26,277 nt of DNA from the IMG/VR virus record IMGVR_UViG_3300043464_000620, positions 1 through 26,277 of that record; one strand, written 5' to 3'. Below, piece by piece: positions 1 through 6,873 of the stretch (the first letter of the stretch is position 1; each line of letters starts with the position of its first letter). Both the position numbers and the translations under genes were made by a program. Under the pieces are notes generated by a model, which saw only the letters and a program-made list of their open reading frames with translations, was not told the DNA's origin and did no database searches. This DNA comes from a virus.

Positions 1-2294
1 CCCAGTGGGCGGTGCCGGGTTTCCTTGGATGCCACGACGGGCTTGAGCAGGCCCTGCACGCCTGCGATGGTGACGGGCACGCCGACAGCAGCCCACTTGG
101 CAATGGGTGGTGATGGCGCGACGAACGAAACGGCCACGTCACCAGAGGCAGGGATGCGCTCACCGACGAGGCGAGCTTGGACAGGGAGGCCGCCTTGACG
201 ACCGGCGATTTCCATTGATGTCTGGCCGCCATTGCCCCGGTTGACGATTCGGCGCCCATCGGCTAGGGCAGTGGCGAGACGGGAGGCGAGCGCTTGGGTC
301 ATGGAATCGCCCCACTGCACGATGGGGCTGCCCTGGGCTGGGGCCGGGGCAGGCTGGGGGGCCGGGGCTGGTGCTGGCTGCGGCGCTGGGGCTGGCTGGG
401 GGGCCGGGGCTGGTGCTGGCTGCGGCGCTGGGGCTGGTGCAGGCGCTGGAGCCGGAGCCGGAGCGCCGCCGAACACAGGCACCCCACCGCGCCAGTCCAC
501 CGACAGGCCGCCGCTGGGAAGTTTTACCTTGAGCTGCCGGTCGATCAGGCTGAGCGGGCCGGATTGGATGACGGCAGCGCTGCGCATGGCCTGGACCTGG
601 CCGTTCACCTCCAGGCGAGGGAATGATTCGATGATTTGACTGGCCGGGTTGAATGCCCCCCAGGTGGCGGCGATGGTTTGGCCGCGAACGTTCCTGTAGG
701 TAACGGACGGCCCTGCCAGATTCACTGACAGCGGAGCAGCCAGCACAGCAGCACGGAACGCAGCGAAGGTGGCAAACTCAGCCGCCGATGCCACGTCCAT
801 GATCACGACGTTCTGTGCGCCAGAACTGTGGAGAACGTGCATGTCGGGGAACTCACCAGAGATCAGCTCCGACGCCCCCCAGGCGCGGATGGCGACGTAG
901 GTGGAGCCTTCCCTCAGGAAGTGCCAGCCGTTGGCCTGCACCGCCTCGTCGAGGCCCTTGGGCCAGCGAATCCAGGCCTGCTGGATCATCGGGCCCCGGT
1001 AGGTCTCCCACGTCCTGTCTGTGCGGCCCTTGAACGGATCGGTGACGGGGATGCTGAACAGCGAGATCAGCGTGGATTCGTGCTGCGCGTTCTGCTGGAA
1101 CGGTGAGCTGCGGCTGAGCCAGGCGTACTGGCCAGAGGCAGTGCGCCAGTACGGGTGGGTGCAGACAATCTCGGCCAGAGGCTTACTGGTCCTGAGCAGC
1201 ACCTGATGCCCGCAGCGTTCACTGAGGCCCCGGCCACGGGCTGGCACCGGGCTGTTGATGTTGGCGACGAAATTCCCTGAGCCGATGGCGTAGTCCTGAT
1301 GGCGGTAAACAGTGCGCTCGGTGTAGGCGGCATCACCACGGGCGAACTCGCCAAACCCTGCAGCGGATCCGCGCAGGCTGAACGGCAGGATCCCCTTGCC
1401 TGCCGCCAGGTCGGCCAGCACTGCAGGCGGTCGCCAGGCGGAAATTGCAGAGCAGACGGCATAGTGCCGCGATTCCTCGAACGAGTTGAGCGACGGAAAC
1501 CGCATCGGCGGGCGGTCGCTCACTGGCATCAGTTCAGCCCACCACAGCCAATGCACCGCCTTGAGGTGGGTGTTCAGGATCGTGTTGCGCTGCGGTTCGA
1601 TGTTGCGGTAGGGGCCAGGCCGGTTGTACGGGGCGATGGTGTTGCCGTGAAAGAAGTTCGCCGCCATGTCTGCAGCGTGATAGGTGAGCACGGCATCAGC
1701 AGCAGCCTTGAGTTCAGGGTCGGTTGTGCATGAATACAACGCCTGCAGCGGATACAGATGGACCGGCAGATAATTAGGGGAGAGGTGTTCGTTATAAGCC
1801 TTGTCGTAATAGCTGCGCAGCGTTGCAAGGATGCGTTGTTTCACCACAGCGCCAAACTCAGCACTCGTCATGCGGCGGCGGGTGATTGCGTCATACCATC
1901 CCGTCTCACTGGGCCAGAGCTGGGCGAACAGCGACGCGCCAACGTACTTGATCAAAAAGTGATTCTCGGTGCCATGGCTGAGCAGGCCGCTGACGGTTTT
2001 CAGCTTGGCCGCCAGCGTGGCCCGCTGCTCAGGTGTGAACCGATCCCAGTGTTTGCAGAGAATCCAGCCAGCGCCTGCAGGCATGAACGACTCGTTGAAC
2101 CGATACTGCGTGCTGGTCAGCAGCGCCATGAACCGGGCAACAGGCGCCGGATCAGCAGGGTTCAGCGTCAGCCGGGCCAGGGTATCTGCCCAACCAAACT
2201 TCTGCGCAGTCGGGCCGTTCGGTGGACTGCTGCCGAGCGTGACATTGCGATAAGTTGAGATCATCCACGCGGCGCGTGTTTCGATGGCGGACAT
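1..2294 (-). CDS. Lyase-like / SGNH-hydrolase multidomain protein, C-terminus cut by window edge
   Basis: ATG at 2294 opens a frame with no stop to base 1 (764 codons visible). Residues 1-300 are helix-rich with many Trp, Tyr and His, recalling the alpha/alpha toroid of heparinase II/III or alginate lyases. Residues about 305-605 look beta-rich and contain TVYRHQDYAIGSG, reminiscent of the post-toroid part of such lyases. Residues 611-654 are a Pro-Ala-Gln linker. From 657 an SGNH/GDSL hydrolase begins: block I is WGDSM with Ser664 as probable nucleophile, and block II is RGNGGQTS (686-693), followed by an IPASG segment that I recall from phage/prophage SGNH proteins. Block III and the catalytic Asp/His lie beyond the edge. 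Probable role: a virion-associated enzyme that cleaves and deacetylates host surface polysaccharide. The SGNH call is strong; the lyase call is inference. No Shine-Dalgarno is evident before the start. Confidence 0.85.
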   Translation of the reverse strand, partial: MSAIETRAAWMISTYRNVTLGSSPPNGPTAQKFGWADTLARLTLNPADPAPVARFMALLTSTQYRFNESFMPAGAGWILCKHWDRFTPEQRATLAAKLKTVSGLLSHGTENHFLIKYVGASLFAQLWPSETGWYDAITRRRMTSAEFGAVVKQRILATLRSYYDKAYNEHLSPNYLPVHLYPLQALYSCTTDPELKAAADAVLTYHAADMAANFFHGNTIAPYNRPGPYRNIEPQRNTILNTHLKAVHWLWWAELMPVSDRPPMRFPSLNSFEESRHYAVCSAISAWRPPAVLADLAAGKGILPFSLRGSAAGFGEFARGDAAYTERTVYRHQDYAIGSGNFVANINSPVPARGRGLSERCGHQVLLRTSKPLAEIVCTHPYWRTASGQYAWLSRSSPFQQNAQHESTLISLFSIPVTDPFKGRTDRTWETYRGPMIQQAWIRWPKGLDEAVQANGWHFLREGSTYVAIRAWGASELISGEFPDMHVLHSSGAQNVVIMDVASAAEFATFAAFRAAVLAAPLSVNLAGPSVTYRNVRGQTIAATWGAFNPASQIIESFPRLEVNGQVQAMRSAAVIQSGPLSLIDRQLKVKLPSGGLSVDWRGGVPVFGGAPAPAPAPAPAPAPQPAPAPAPQPAPAPQPAPAPAPQPAPAPAQGSPIVQWGDSMTQALASRLATALADGRRIVNRGNGGQTSMEIAGRQGGLPVQARLVGERIPASGDVAVSFVAPSPPIAKWAAVGVPVTIAGVQGLLKPVVASKETRHRPL
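352..435 (-). repeat. Two perfect 42-bp tandem copies coding the Pro-Ala-Gln linker
   Basis: Bases 352-393 and 394-435 are identical. Each copy encodes 14 residues of alternating Ala-Pro with Gln, inside the linker between the lyase-like and SGNH regions. The unit length is a multiple of three, so gain or loss of copies changes linker length without a frameshift. The very GC-rich repeat also explains the long shadow reading frames on the opposite strand here. Confidence 0.93.
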
Positions 2295-2332
2295 TGGATG
2301 ATCGTGGTGGTTGTCTATAGTTTACCGGGCTC

Positions 2333-2482
2333 TCATGGCTGGATCACATCAAACAGCACGACGTAGACCGGCAGCGCTGCAATCGCCGTAATCCAAACAG
2401 GAACCTGTAACGCTGCAGCGAACATTCCTACCGTCCACGGGGCGGAAAGGACGATCAGCAGGATCAGGGCACTTCTTCCCAT
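2333..2482 (-). CDS. Small membrane protein, 49 aa, unknown function
   Basis: ATG at 2482, TGA at 2333-2335. The start lies inside the end of the preceding gene (19-bp overlap in another frame), a layout typical of coupled small phage genes. The protein begins MGRSALILLIVLSAPW and is hydrophobic almost throughout, with two probable membrane segments (about residues 5-22 and 26-45) separated by a short stretch around 23-28, and an acidic end DVIQP. It is followed 38 bp later by the lyase/SGNH gene. Size and topology would suit a holin-like or other small membrane protein, but no lysis enzyme is visible next to it, so I assign no function. I do not recognise the family. Confidence 0.65.
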   Translation of the reverse strand: MGRSALILLIVLSAPWTVGMFAAALQVPVWITAIAALPVYVVLFDVIQP

Positions 2483-2733
2483 GCTTCGTCCTCGGGCGTG
2501 GCTGGGTCGTCGGCCTTAAACCGGCCCCGTTCGTCCTTGGCGCGGCGCACCACTACGGCATCCTGCGCGGGTTCGGGCTGCCTGCCGGGCGCTGCTGGGG
2601 GCTGGGGGCGATCCTCGACCACTTCGGGGATGATCGGGCGGCCTGCATGATCGGGGCGCTTGCTGAGGCGCTCGGCGCCCTGCTGGCGGAGGGCGGGGAA
2701 TTTTTGGGCTGCCCTGAGGTACGGGCTGGTCAT
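2464..2733 (-). CDS. Hypothetical 89-aa Pro/Arg-rich protein
   Basis: ATG at 2733 overlaps the upstream stop (ATGA), and TGA is at 2464-2466. The N-terminus (MTSPYLRAAQKFPALRQQG) is mildly amphipathic. The middle is rich in Pro and charged residues (about 35-60), and the C-terminus is acidic (DDPATPEDEAWEEVP). There is no membrane segment or recognisable domain, and much of the chain is probably disordered. It sits between a small fibre-associated protein and the 49-aa membrane protein in one overlapping run. I do not recognise it. The reality of the gene rests on tight coupling at both ends and on the absence of a better frame. Confidence 0.7.
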   Translation of the reverse strand: MTSPYLRAAQKFPALRQQGAERLSKRPDHAGRPIIPEVVEDRPQPPAAPGRQPEPAQDAVVVRRAKDERGRFKADDPATPEDEAWEEVP

Positions 2734-3059
2734 TGGGCCATAGCCTCCAGGGTGGCGGAATCAGGGGCCTGGGTGGGGCCGCCGAGAAACACGCGGGATG
2801 GACTGTTCACCACCACTAGGTACTGGTCCCACGCCTCAGGGGCTAGGCCGATGGTGTTCACATGCCAGCCGGTGAGCGCAACGGGCGGAGTGATGACTTC
2901 GCCATCGGGGCCGTATTCGCCGCCCTCGTAGATGGTGCCAACCTCATCGAGGGCATGGGTGTGGCTGCTGGTGATCAGCTCGCCGTCTTCGTTGACCAGG
3001 CCCTCGGCGGCGGCGAGGGTGCGGAATTGGTTGCGGGTGGGGAAGCGGAAACAGTACAT
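2730..3059 (-). CDS. Small conserved tail-region protein, 109 aa
   Basis: I choose the ATG at 3059 (MYCFRFPTRNQF), which follows the upstream stop (3062-3064) by 2 bp. A longer frame from 3248 would overlap the previous gene by about 190 bp. The pattern MYCFRFPTR, then ELITSSHTHALDEVG, IYEGGEYGPDGEVI and VALTGWHVN matches, from memory, a widespread unnamed family beside phage and prophage tail-fibre or spike genes. There is no catalytic motif, signal peptide or membrane segment. Its position after the spike-domain gene is the usual one for this family. Function is unknown; an accessory fibre role is inference. Confidence 0.85.
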   Translation of the reverse strand: MYCFRFPTRNQFRTLAAAEGLVNEDGELITSSHTHALDEVGTIYEGGEYGPDGEVITPPVALTGWHVNTIGLAPEAWDQYLVVVNSPSRVFLGGPTQAPDSATLEAMAQ

Positions 3060-3061
3060 AG

Positions 3062-4402
3062 TTAGAGGGTTATATTTTGCAGCGTGGAGTTGGGGAGGCG
3101 TTGGGGCCAGTAGGTGAGGCGGCGGATGGTGCCGTTCAGCCCGCCGCTGGCCGAATTGACGTAAGCGCCAATATCCATTCGTGAATAGGCACCTAGGCTT
3201 GCAGCCGCAAAGGAGGATGGCGATGCCCCGTTGTACGAAACCGCGCAATCATTTGAATACGCTGCCGCTGCTCGCCTAACTAAAGTGTTTACCGAAGGAT
3301 TGACAACACCTTGAAGAGTGCCTGAGGACACGATGGCATAATTTCCGGTTGCGGGGAAATCAAAGCCAAGCTGTAGCCTTGTCGTTGTAACCCCTGTTGA
3401 CATTGTTAGGAACCATGCAGATGCGGTGTGGTTTAGGTCACTCCTGCGGCCATCTACATAGATTGTTCCCTCTGTCTGATTGTAAAACCCACTAAACGCA
3501 CTGCCCGTGATACTCGCCACATCTGCGCTGCGGGTGACGGCTGTGGCGGATGTTGGAATTACGCTCGTGGCAAAAGCGCCCTGCTCTAACTGGGGGAGGC
3601 CGATGCGGAGGGTGATGTCGATGGCGGCACCGGATGATGCGGTAACTCGTATGTCGGTGGTTACGCGAGCAGTGGTGGCACCGCCGTCCAAGGCTTTGAC
3701 GTAGGAATATCGCTGCTGGGCCAGGGGGGCGCCTGATGGGGTGATGCCGGCGAGCCCAAAAGCAACGAATGCGCCCGCTGATGTTCGTTCAGTTATCGAG
3801 ATTGATAGCGCCGAGATGTTGGCAAGGCTTCCGCCAACAACCTTAACGAACCATGATCCTGCCCACGTTTGCCCGTTGGACGCAACAATTTGCGTTTGCT
3901 GATCAGGCGTTGCAAGCACTGCATTGGCAAGGGCAGATGTCAGGGTGCCTTGCCAGCGAATATCAACGTAATTAATACCATCCTCCACTCCAGTTCCAAC
4001 GACAGTACGAGTCAAGTCCTGCGAGCTGCCCAGCCCATCCCAATTCGTCGGCAGCGTCCCCGGCGTACCAGCCACCGCACCCACCATCGTGTTGTTGCGG
4101 ATGCTGTTGGCCCTCTGCTCCTCCACCAACAACCCCAAGCTCTCCAGCGTCACCGGGTCGTGGGTGAACCTCGGCACGTTCGCCGCAACAATCTCGATCT
4201 GACCAGCGCTGTTCACGAACGTTCCGTCGCTCGCCCTAGTGAACGTGATCAGTTGCTGCCCGCTGACCGCATCGACCAGCGATTTCGACTCAGCGAAGCG
4301 CAGGTCCAGGGATGGCACAGCACGGGCGCGGCGCCAGAGGTCGTTCTTGGCCCACGAAGGAACCGCAATCGCTCCTCTTAGGCTAGGAATGGCTATACTC
4401 AT
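3062..4402 (-). CDS. Phage spike-domain / LamG-like receptor-binding structural protein, 446 aa
   Basis: ATG at 4402 overlaps the upstream stop (ATGA) and has a strong Shine-Dalgarno, GGGGAGGTGA, just upstream (4416-4407). The N-terminal region carries a signature I recognise from phage spike/fibre proteins: SLDLRFAESKSLVD, then ITFTRASDGTFVNSAGQI, VPRFTHDPVTLESLGLLVEE and QRANSIRNN. This is followed by beta-rich modules (about 110-290) and a C-terminal segment of jelly-roll/LamG character (about 300-446: TEGTIYVDGRRS, SRMDIGAYV, GGLNGTIRRLTYWPQRL). Such proteins are usually virion appendages with a possible carbohydrate-binding end. The window does not show where in the virion it sits. An adjacent appendage role is supported by the fibre genes on both sides. 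Confidence 0.8.
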   Translation of the reverse strand: MSIAIPSLRGAIAVPSWAKNDLWRRARAVPSLDLRFAESKSLVDAVSGQQLITFTRASDGTFVNSAGQIEIVAANVPRFTHDPVTLESLGLLVEEQRANSIRNNTMVGAVAGTPGTLPTNWDGLGSSQDLTRTVVGTGVEDGINYVDIRWQGTLTSALANAVLATPDQQTQIVASNGQTWAGSWFVKVVGGSLANISALSISITERTSAGAFVAFGLAGITPSGAPLAQQRYSYVKALDGGATTARVTTDIRVTASSGAAIDITLRIGLPQLEQGAFATSVIPTSATAVTRSADVASITGSAFSGFYNQTEGTIYVDGRRSDLNHTASAWFLTMSTGVTTTRLQLGFDFPATGNYAIVSSGTLQGVVNPSVNTLVRRAAAAYSNDCAVSYNGASPSSFAAASLGAYSRMDIGAYVNSASGGLNGTIRRLTYWPQRLPNSTLQNITL

Positions 4403-4788
4403 GCCGTCACCTCCCCGGAAAGGATATAAGCATCAGTGCCAATGGGAAGTAGGGTTGCCACCGCATACCGATAGGCAGTGCGAGTTGCGTTTAGCGCTGC
4501 GTTGATCGTCACCCCAGAAGCACCAGAGGCAATCACTTGCCCAGAACCAGTCTGGACAAACATGCAATCAAAGGTTGGCGTGAGTCCAGTGGGCACTGTG
4601 ACGGTTACGTTGGAATTACTGGTAAAACACAGGATCTTGCTGCGGTCAGCTTCTGACAGTGCGTAACTGGTGCCAGAAATCGTGGCGAAACTGCTTGCGC
4701 CTGCAGCGCCTTGCACGCCAGGCAGCGCAACATTAACCTCGGTCTCCCCAGTTTCAATGATCGCTACAACTGCTTGCTGGAAACTCAT
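4399..4788 (-). CDS. Small fibre-associated structural protein, 129 aa
   Basis: I choose ATG at 4788 (MSFQQAVV). A TTG two codons earlier is possible, but AGGA at 4799-4796 sits 7 nt before the ATG and overlaps the window of the preceding gene's stop. The N-terminus has VAIIETGETEVNVALPGVQGAAGA, with a short collagen-like PGVQGAAG patch. The remainder is beta-rich (YALSEADRSKIL, NVTVTVP, AYRYAVATLLPIGTDAYILSG). This sort of domain, with a Ser-X-X-Asp turn followed by a value-type beta-strand, occurs at the end of many phage fibre proteins. It lies 2 bp after the 200-aa protein and overlaps the 446-aa gene. Probable appendage component; exact role unknown. Confidence 0.75.
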   Translation of the reverse strand: MSFQQAVVAIIETGETEVNVALPGVQGAAGASSFATISGTSYALSEADRSKILCFTSNSNVTVTVPTGLTPTFDCMFVQTGSGQVIASGASGVTINAALNATRTAYRYAVATLLPIGTDAYILSGEVTA

Positions 4789-4790
4789 GA

Positions 4791-5393
4791 TCAATTCCTA
4801 GAGAACGTCCGTTGAACTGTTGCATCGCCTGAAAGCCAGTAATACCTTTCTCCTCCCGCGCTTGTCAGGCTTACATCATAAGAATAAGAACCCTGGCCAA
4901 GCCCAGAAGAAACAGCAGGAGCCATGCTCATTAGGATTTCACCGTTGGCCGCGTCCGTAATTGAGCAAGCAAAAGTTGCCACTTGCTGCTCGGTAATGGG
5001 ATTGTAAAGGTCGGCATCAATAATATAGCCATTAAGATCAATGGGTTTGGCAACATAAAACTGCCCAGAAGCAGTGCCACTTACATTCAGCTCGGTTCCA
5101 CTAATAGTGGACGCAACCTTGAAAGCGCTTGAGCTAAGCCCTGACGCAATCACAAAGTAAACGCGATTCAATTCCAGCCCGCAAGGCAATACAACATCTC
5201 CTGTCCCAATGGAATCCGCTGTAAATACCACTCGATCATTCGCCACGAGCTTGTGACAAGCCTTGGAAAAAGTAACGCCAGAGCCACTAACGGTAACAGC
5301 AGTTAAGTCTTGTCGCTCGTTAGTCACACGAAGAGCAGCCTTCCAAGTGGAGTTCTGGAGGATGGTAATGTCGTAACTGGCTGGGTAGATCAT
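4791..5393 (-). CDS. Tail-appendage protein with Ig-like domain split by an FCCH-like insertion, 200 aa
   Basis: ATG at 5393 overlaps the preceding stop (ATGA). The first ~25 residues (PASYDITILQNSTWKAALRV) and the last ~85 (DLNGYIIDADLYNP through GGERYYWLSGDATV) align by eye with the start and remainder of the 112-aa protein at 6874-7212. Between them lies an extra segment (about 32-115) with the pattern ACHKLVANDRVVFTAD, LPCGLELNRVYFVIASG, SSAFKVAST and SGQF. That pattern resembles the FCCH-type domain (named after ubiquitin-activating enzyme E1) often annotated in phage tail proteins. The core fold is probably an immunoglobulin-like adaptor or baseplate/fibre-connecting domain. Role is inferred from context. 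Confidence 0.8.
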   Translation of the reverse strand: MIYPASYDITILQNSTWKAALRVTNERQDLTAVTVSGSGVTFSKACHKLVANDRVVFTADSIGTGDVVLPCGLELNRVYFVIASGLSSSAFKVASTISGTELNVSGTASGQFYVAKPIDLNGYIIDADLYNPITEQQVATFACSITDAANGEILMSMAPAVSSGLGQGSYSYDVSLTSAGGERYYWLSGDATVQRTFSRN

Positions 5394-5956
5394 GCAAGGC
5401 CCACCTCTAACGTGCTCATGCGCACTTGATAGGCAGTGCCACTGGCTGGCGTATATGCTCCTCTTGTCTCCAGCTCCGCAAAGATAGATGTTTGCCCGCT
5501 TGCCAACTTCAATTGACGACCAATGTAGTCCACTTGCGCGAAGAGCACGTCTCCCATGTCGATGGGCGTGGGAAAGTCAACATAGCCCATGTAGGCATTA
5601 ATCTCTCCGCTTGCCACGTTGAACACTGCATTGTCGGCAACTGCACTGGGGCTGCTATTGAACAAATGCAATCGGAATCCTGCCATTCCCGATGGCACAA
5701 CAGTTTTGCCAATCAGCAAAGAAGCACTTTGGGCTAACACTGAACCGCCACTAGGGCCAATTCCGCTGAAAGTGTGAATGGCAGAAGTCGCCCCACCAAC
5801 CACGTCACCAGCAGTATATCCAGACGCATTGCCGGGACGATTGAAGCTCACCACTGAACGATATGCCCTGCCGTCTACACTGATGCTGGCTCCGTCTACA
5901 TCTCCCCCCAGGAGTACGGCTTGGTACTGCTCACCATTGACAACTCTCTGGGCCAT
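5390..5956 (-). CDS. Hypothetical structural protein in fibre cluster, 188 aa
   Basis: I choose ATG at 5956 (MAQRVVNGEQYQ) with AGGAG at 5971-5967, 10 nt upstream; the TTG at 5965 would sit only 1 nt from it. The protein is beta-rich, with no membrane segment: YQAVLLGGDVDGASISVDGRAYRSVVSF near the N-terminus, an extended central region (VPSGMAGFRLHLFNSSPSAV) and a C-terminal YQVRMSTLEVGLA. The central stretch FRLHLFNSSP...DNAVFNV...YMGYVDFPTPIDMGDVLFAQVDYIGRQLKL recalls a small all-beta domain I have seen in phage structural proteins of aquatic phages, but I cannot name it. The end overlaps the 200-aa gene. Probable virion appendage or decoration component. Confidence 0.7.
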   Translation of the reverse strand: MAQRVVNGEQYQAVLLGGDVDGASISVDGRAYRSVVSFNRPGNASGYTAGDVVGGATSAIHTFSGIGPSGGSVLAQSASLLIGKTVVPSGMAGFRLHLFNSSPSAVADNAVFNVASGEINAYMGYVDFPTPIDMGDVLFAQVDYIGRQLKLASGQTSIFAELETRGAYTPASGTAYQVRMSTLEVGLA

Positions 5957-5995
5957 AATCAGCAAGCTCCTATCTTTTTATCTTAGTGGCAAAAG

Positions 5996-6871
5996 CTATG
6001 GAGAGACGATTGCCTCTAGCGCTGCCACTCTTTGTTCTAAGAGCGTAAGTCTGTCTGTTGGCTCCCAGCGGTTAACAGAAGCGTTCCAAGCAAGAGCATC
6101 GCCGTCGTCTTTTGAGCCATTGGCTTCCACGTCGTGCAAGTCTTGAAGTCGCCTACCAGTGTCCCAGCGAACAAAAATGACGCCATTATTAGCTGCATTG
6201 ACGACAGCAGCCACTGCCAGTTTCAAATTGGGAGCTTGCGGCTCCGTCTTCGTGAAGCCACCAGGAACGCTTGGGTTGCACCACAGAATGTCGCCGTCAA
6301 CATAGCTATTAGTGTTGATGCCGCGAATCTTTCCAAACACTGTCACATAGCCATCGCCAGCCCCGCCAATCTCTTGGTCTGTTACGCCGAAAAAGACATA
6401 GCCAGGCAGCGTGCCATCTGCAATCATCGGTGCCACTTTAATGCGCCCACTGTTACCAACAGCTCCAGCAAACCTTACTGCCGTCCCCTTGGGAATAGGG
6501 ACCGTATTGCTATTGTTGCGGCACCGCACCATCGTCTCTTGACCAATGTAGTTGCTAATGCCCCCTTTCCCTAGTTCAAGAGTGCCTTCGTCTGCGTTCC
6601 AAGTAATCTCGCCATTACCTACGGCCTCACCTGCCGTTAGGTCAAAACGCAGCTTATCAACGATGGGCTGATCCGTCCATTCGCTGTCATAATCCTGGCT
6701 TGAGCTTTTGACCAGCAGATCATTGGTGTTGCCGCCAGGCGCCATTCCAGGCGCCATTCCAGGCTGCCACACCTCTAAAGCAACGGGGGACGATGGGGAA
6801 ACAACAAGGCTAGGTTGTTCCTCTCCAACAACCACTTGCGTTTGTTGCGTGGTTACTGTTACTTGCGTCAT
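5996..6871 (-). CDS. Fibre-like structural protein with C-terminal coiled coil, 291 aa
   Basis: I choose ATG at 6871 (MTQVTVTTQQTQ), 2 bp after the stop of the 112-aa gene. A TTG at 6901 inside that gene also has an upstream purine run (GGAAGG) and cannot be excluded. Order: N-terminal beta stretch, a GMAP repeat (PGMAPGMAPGG, about 45-55), a DLLVKSSSQDYDSEWTD motif seen at the head of many phage fibre shafts, then a beta-rich domain (about 70-240, with VPIPKGTAVRFAG and GYVTVFGKIRGINT) and a C-terminal leucine/valine heptad helix (RLTLLEQRVAALEAIV) suited to trimerisation. Probable short fibre or fibre-tip adaptor. Confidence 0.78.
   Translation of the reverse strand: MTQVTVTTQQTQVVVGEEQPSLVVSPSSPVALEVWQPGMAPGMAPGGNTNDLLVKSSSQDYDSEWTDQPIVDKLRFDLTAGEAVGNGEITWNADEGTLELGKGGISNYIGQETMVRCRNNSNTVPIPKGTAVRFAGAVGNSGRIKVAPMIADGTLPGYVFFGVTDQEIGGAGDGYVTVFGKIRGINTNSYVDGDILWCNPSVPGGFTKTEPQAPNLKLAVAAVVNAANNGVIFVRWDTGRRLQDLHDVEANGSKDDGDALAWNASVNRWEPTDRLTLLEQRVAALEAIVSP
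6737..6764 (-). repeat. 12-bp tandem repeat coding Gly-Met-Ala-Pro units
   Basis: The plus-strand unit aggcgccattcc occurs twice in direct tandem (6737-6748 and 6749-6760), followed by a partial third copy. In the minus-strand gene it encodes GMAP repeats in the N-terminal linker of the 291-aa fibre-like protein. Slippage here would change linker length in frame. Confidence 0.9.
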
Positions 6872-6873
6872 AG

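Noticed and set aside
232-639. Gly/Ala-rich plus-strand frame and its overlapping neighbours at 294-626
   Set aside because: Opposite-strand reflections of the Pro-Ala-Gln linker repeat in the left-edge gene; low complexity and no start signal.
1067-1828. Two internal minus-strand frames (1067-1462, 1574-1828)
   Set aside because: They run out of phase within the large open frame 1-2294, which has recognisable protein motifs and is unbroken.
1758-2258. 166-aa plus-strand frame
   Set aside because: Lies wholly antisense to the left-edge gene, with no recognisable motif or ribosome site.
2730-3248. Long 172-aa version of the small conserved tail protein
   Set aside because: The N-terminal 63 residues are antisense-like and overlap the preceding gene by about 190 bp; MYCFRFPTR at 3059 is the family start.
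3869-4381. 170-aa plus-strand frame opposite the 446-aa gene
   Set aside because: Basic, low-complexity shadow; minus-strand gene has strong family signature and Shine-Dalgarno.
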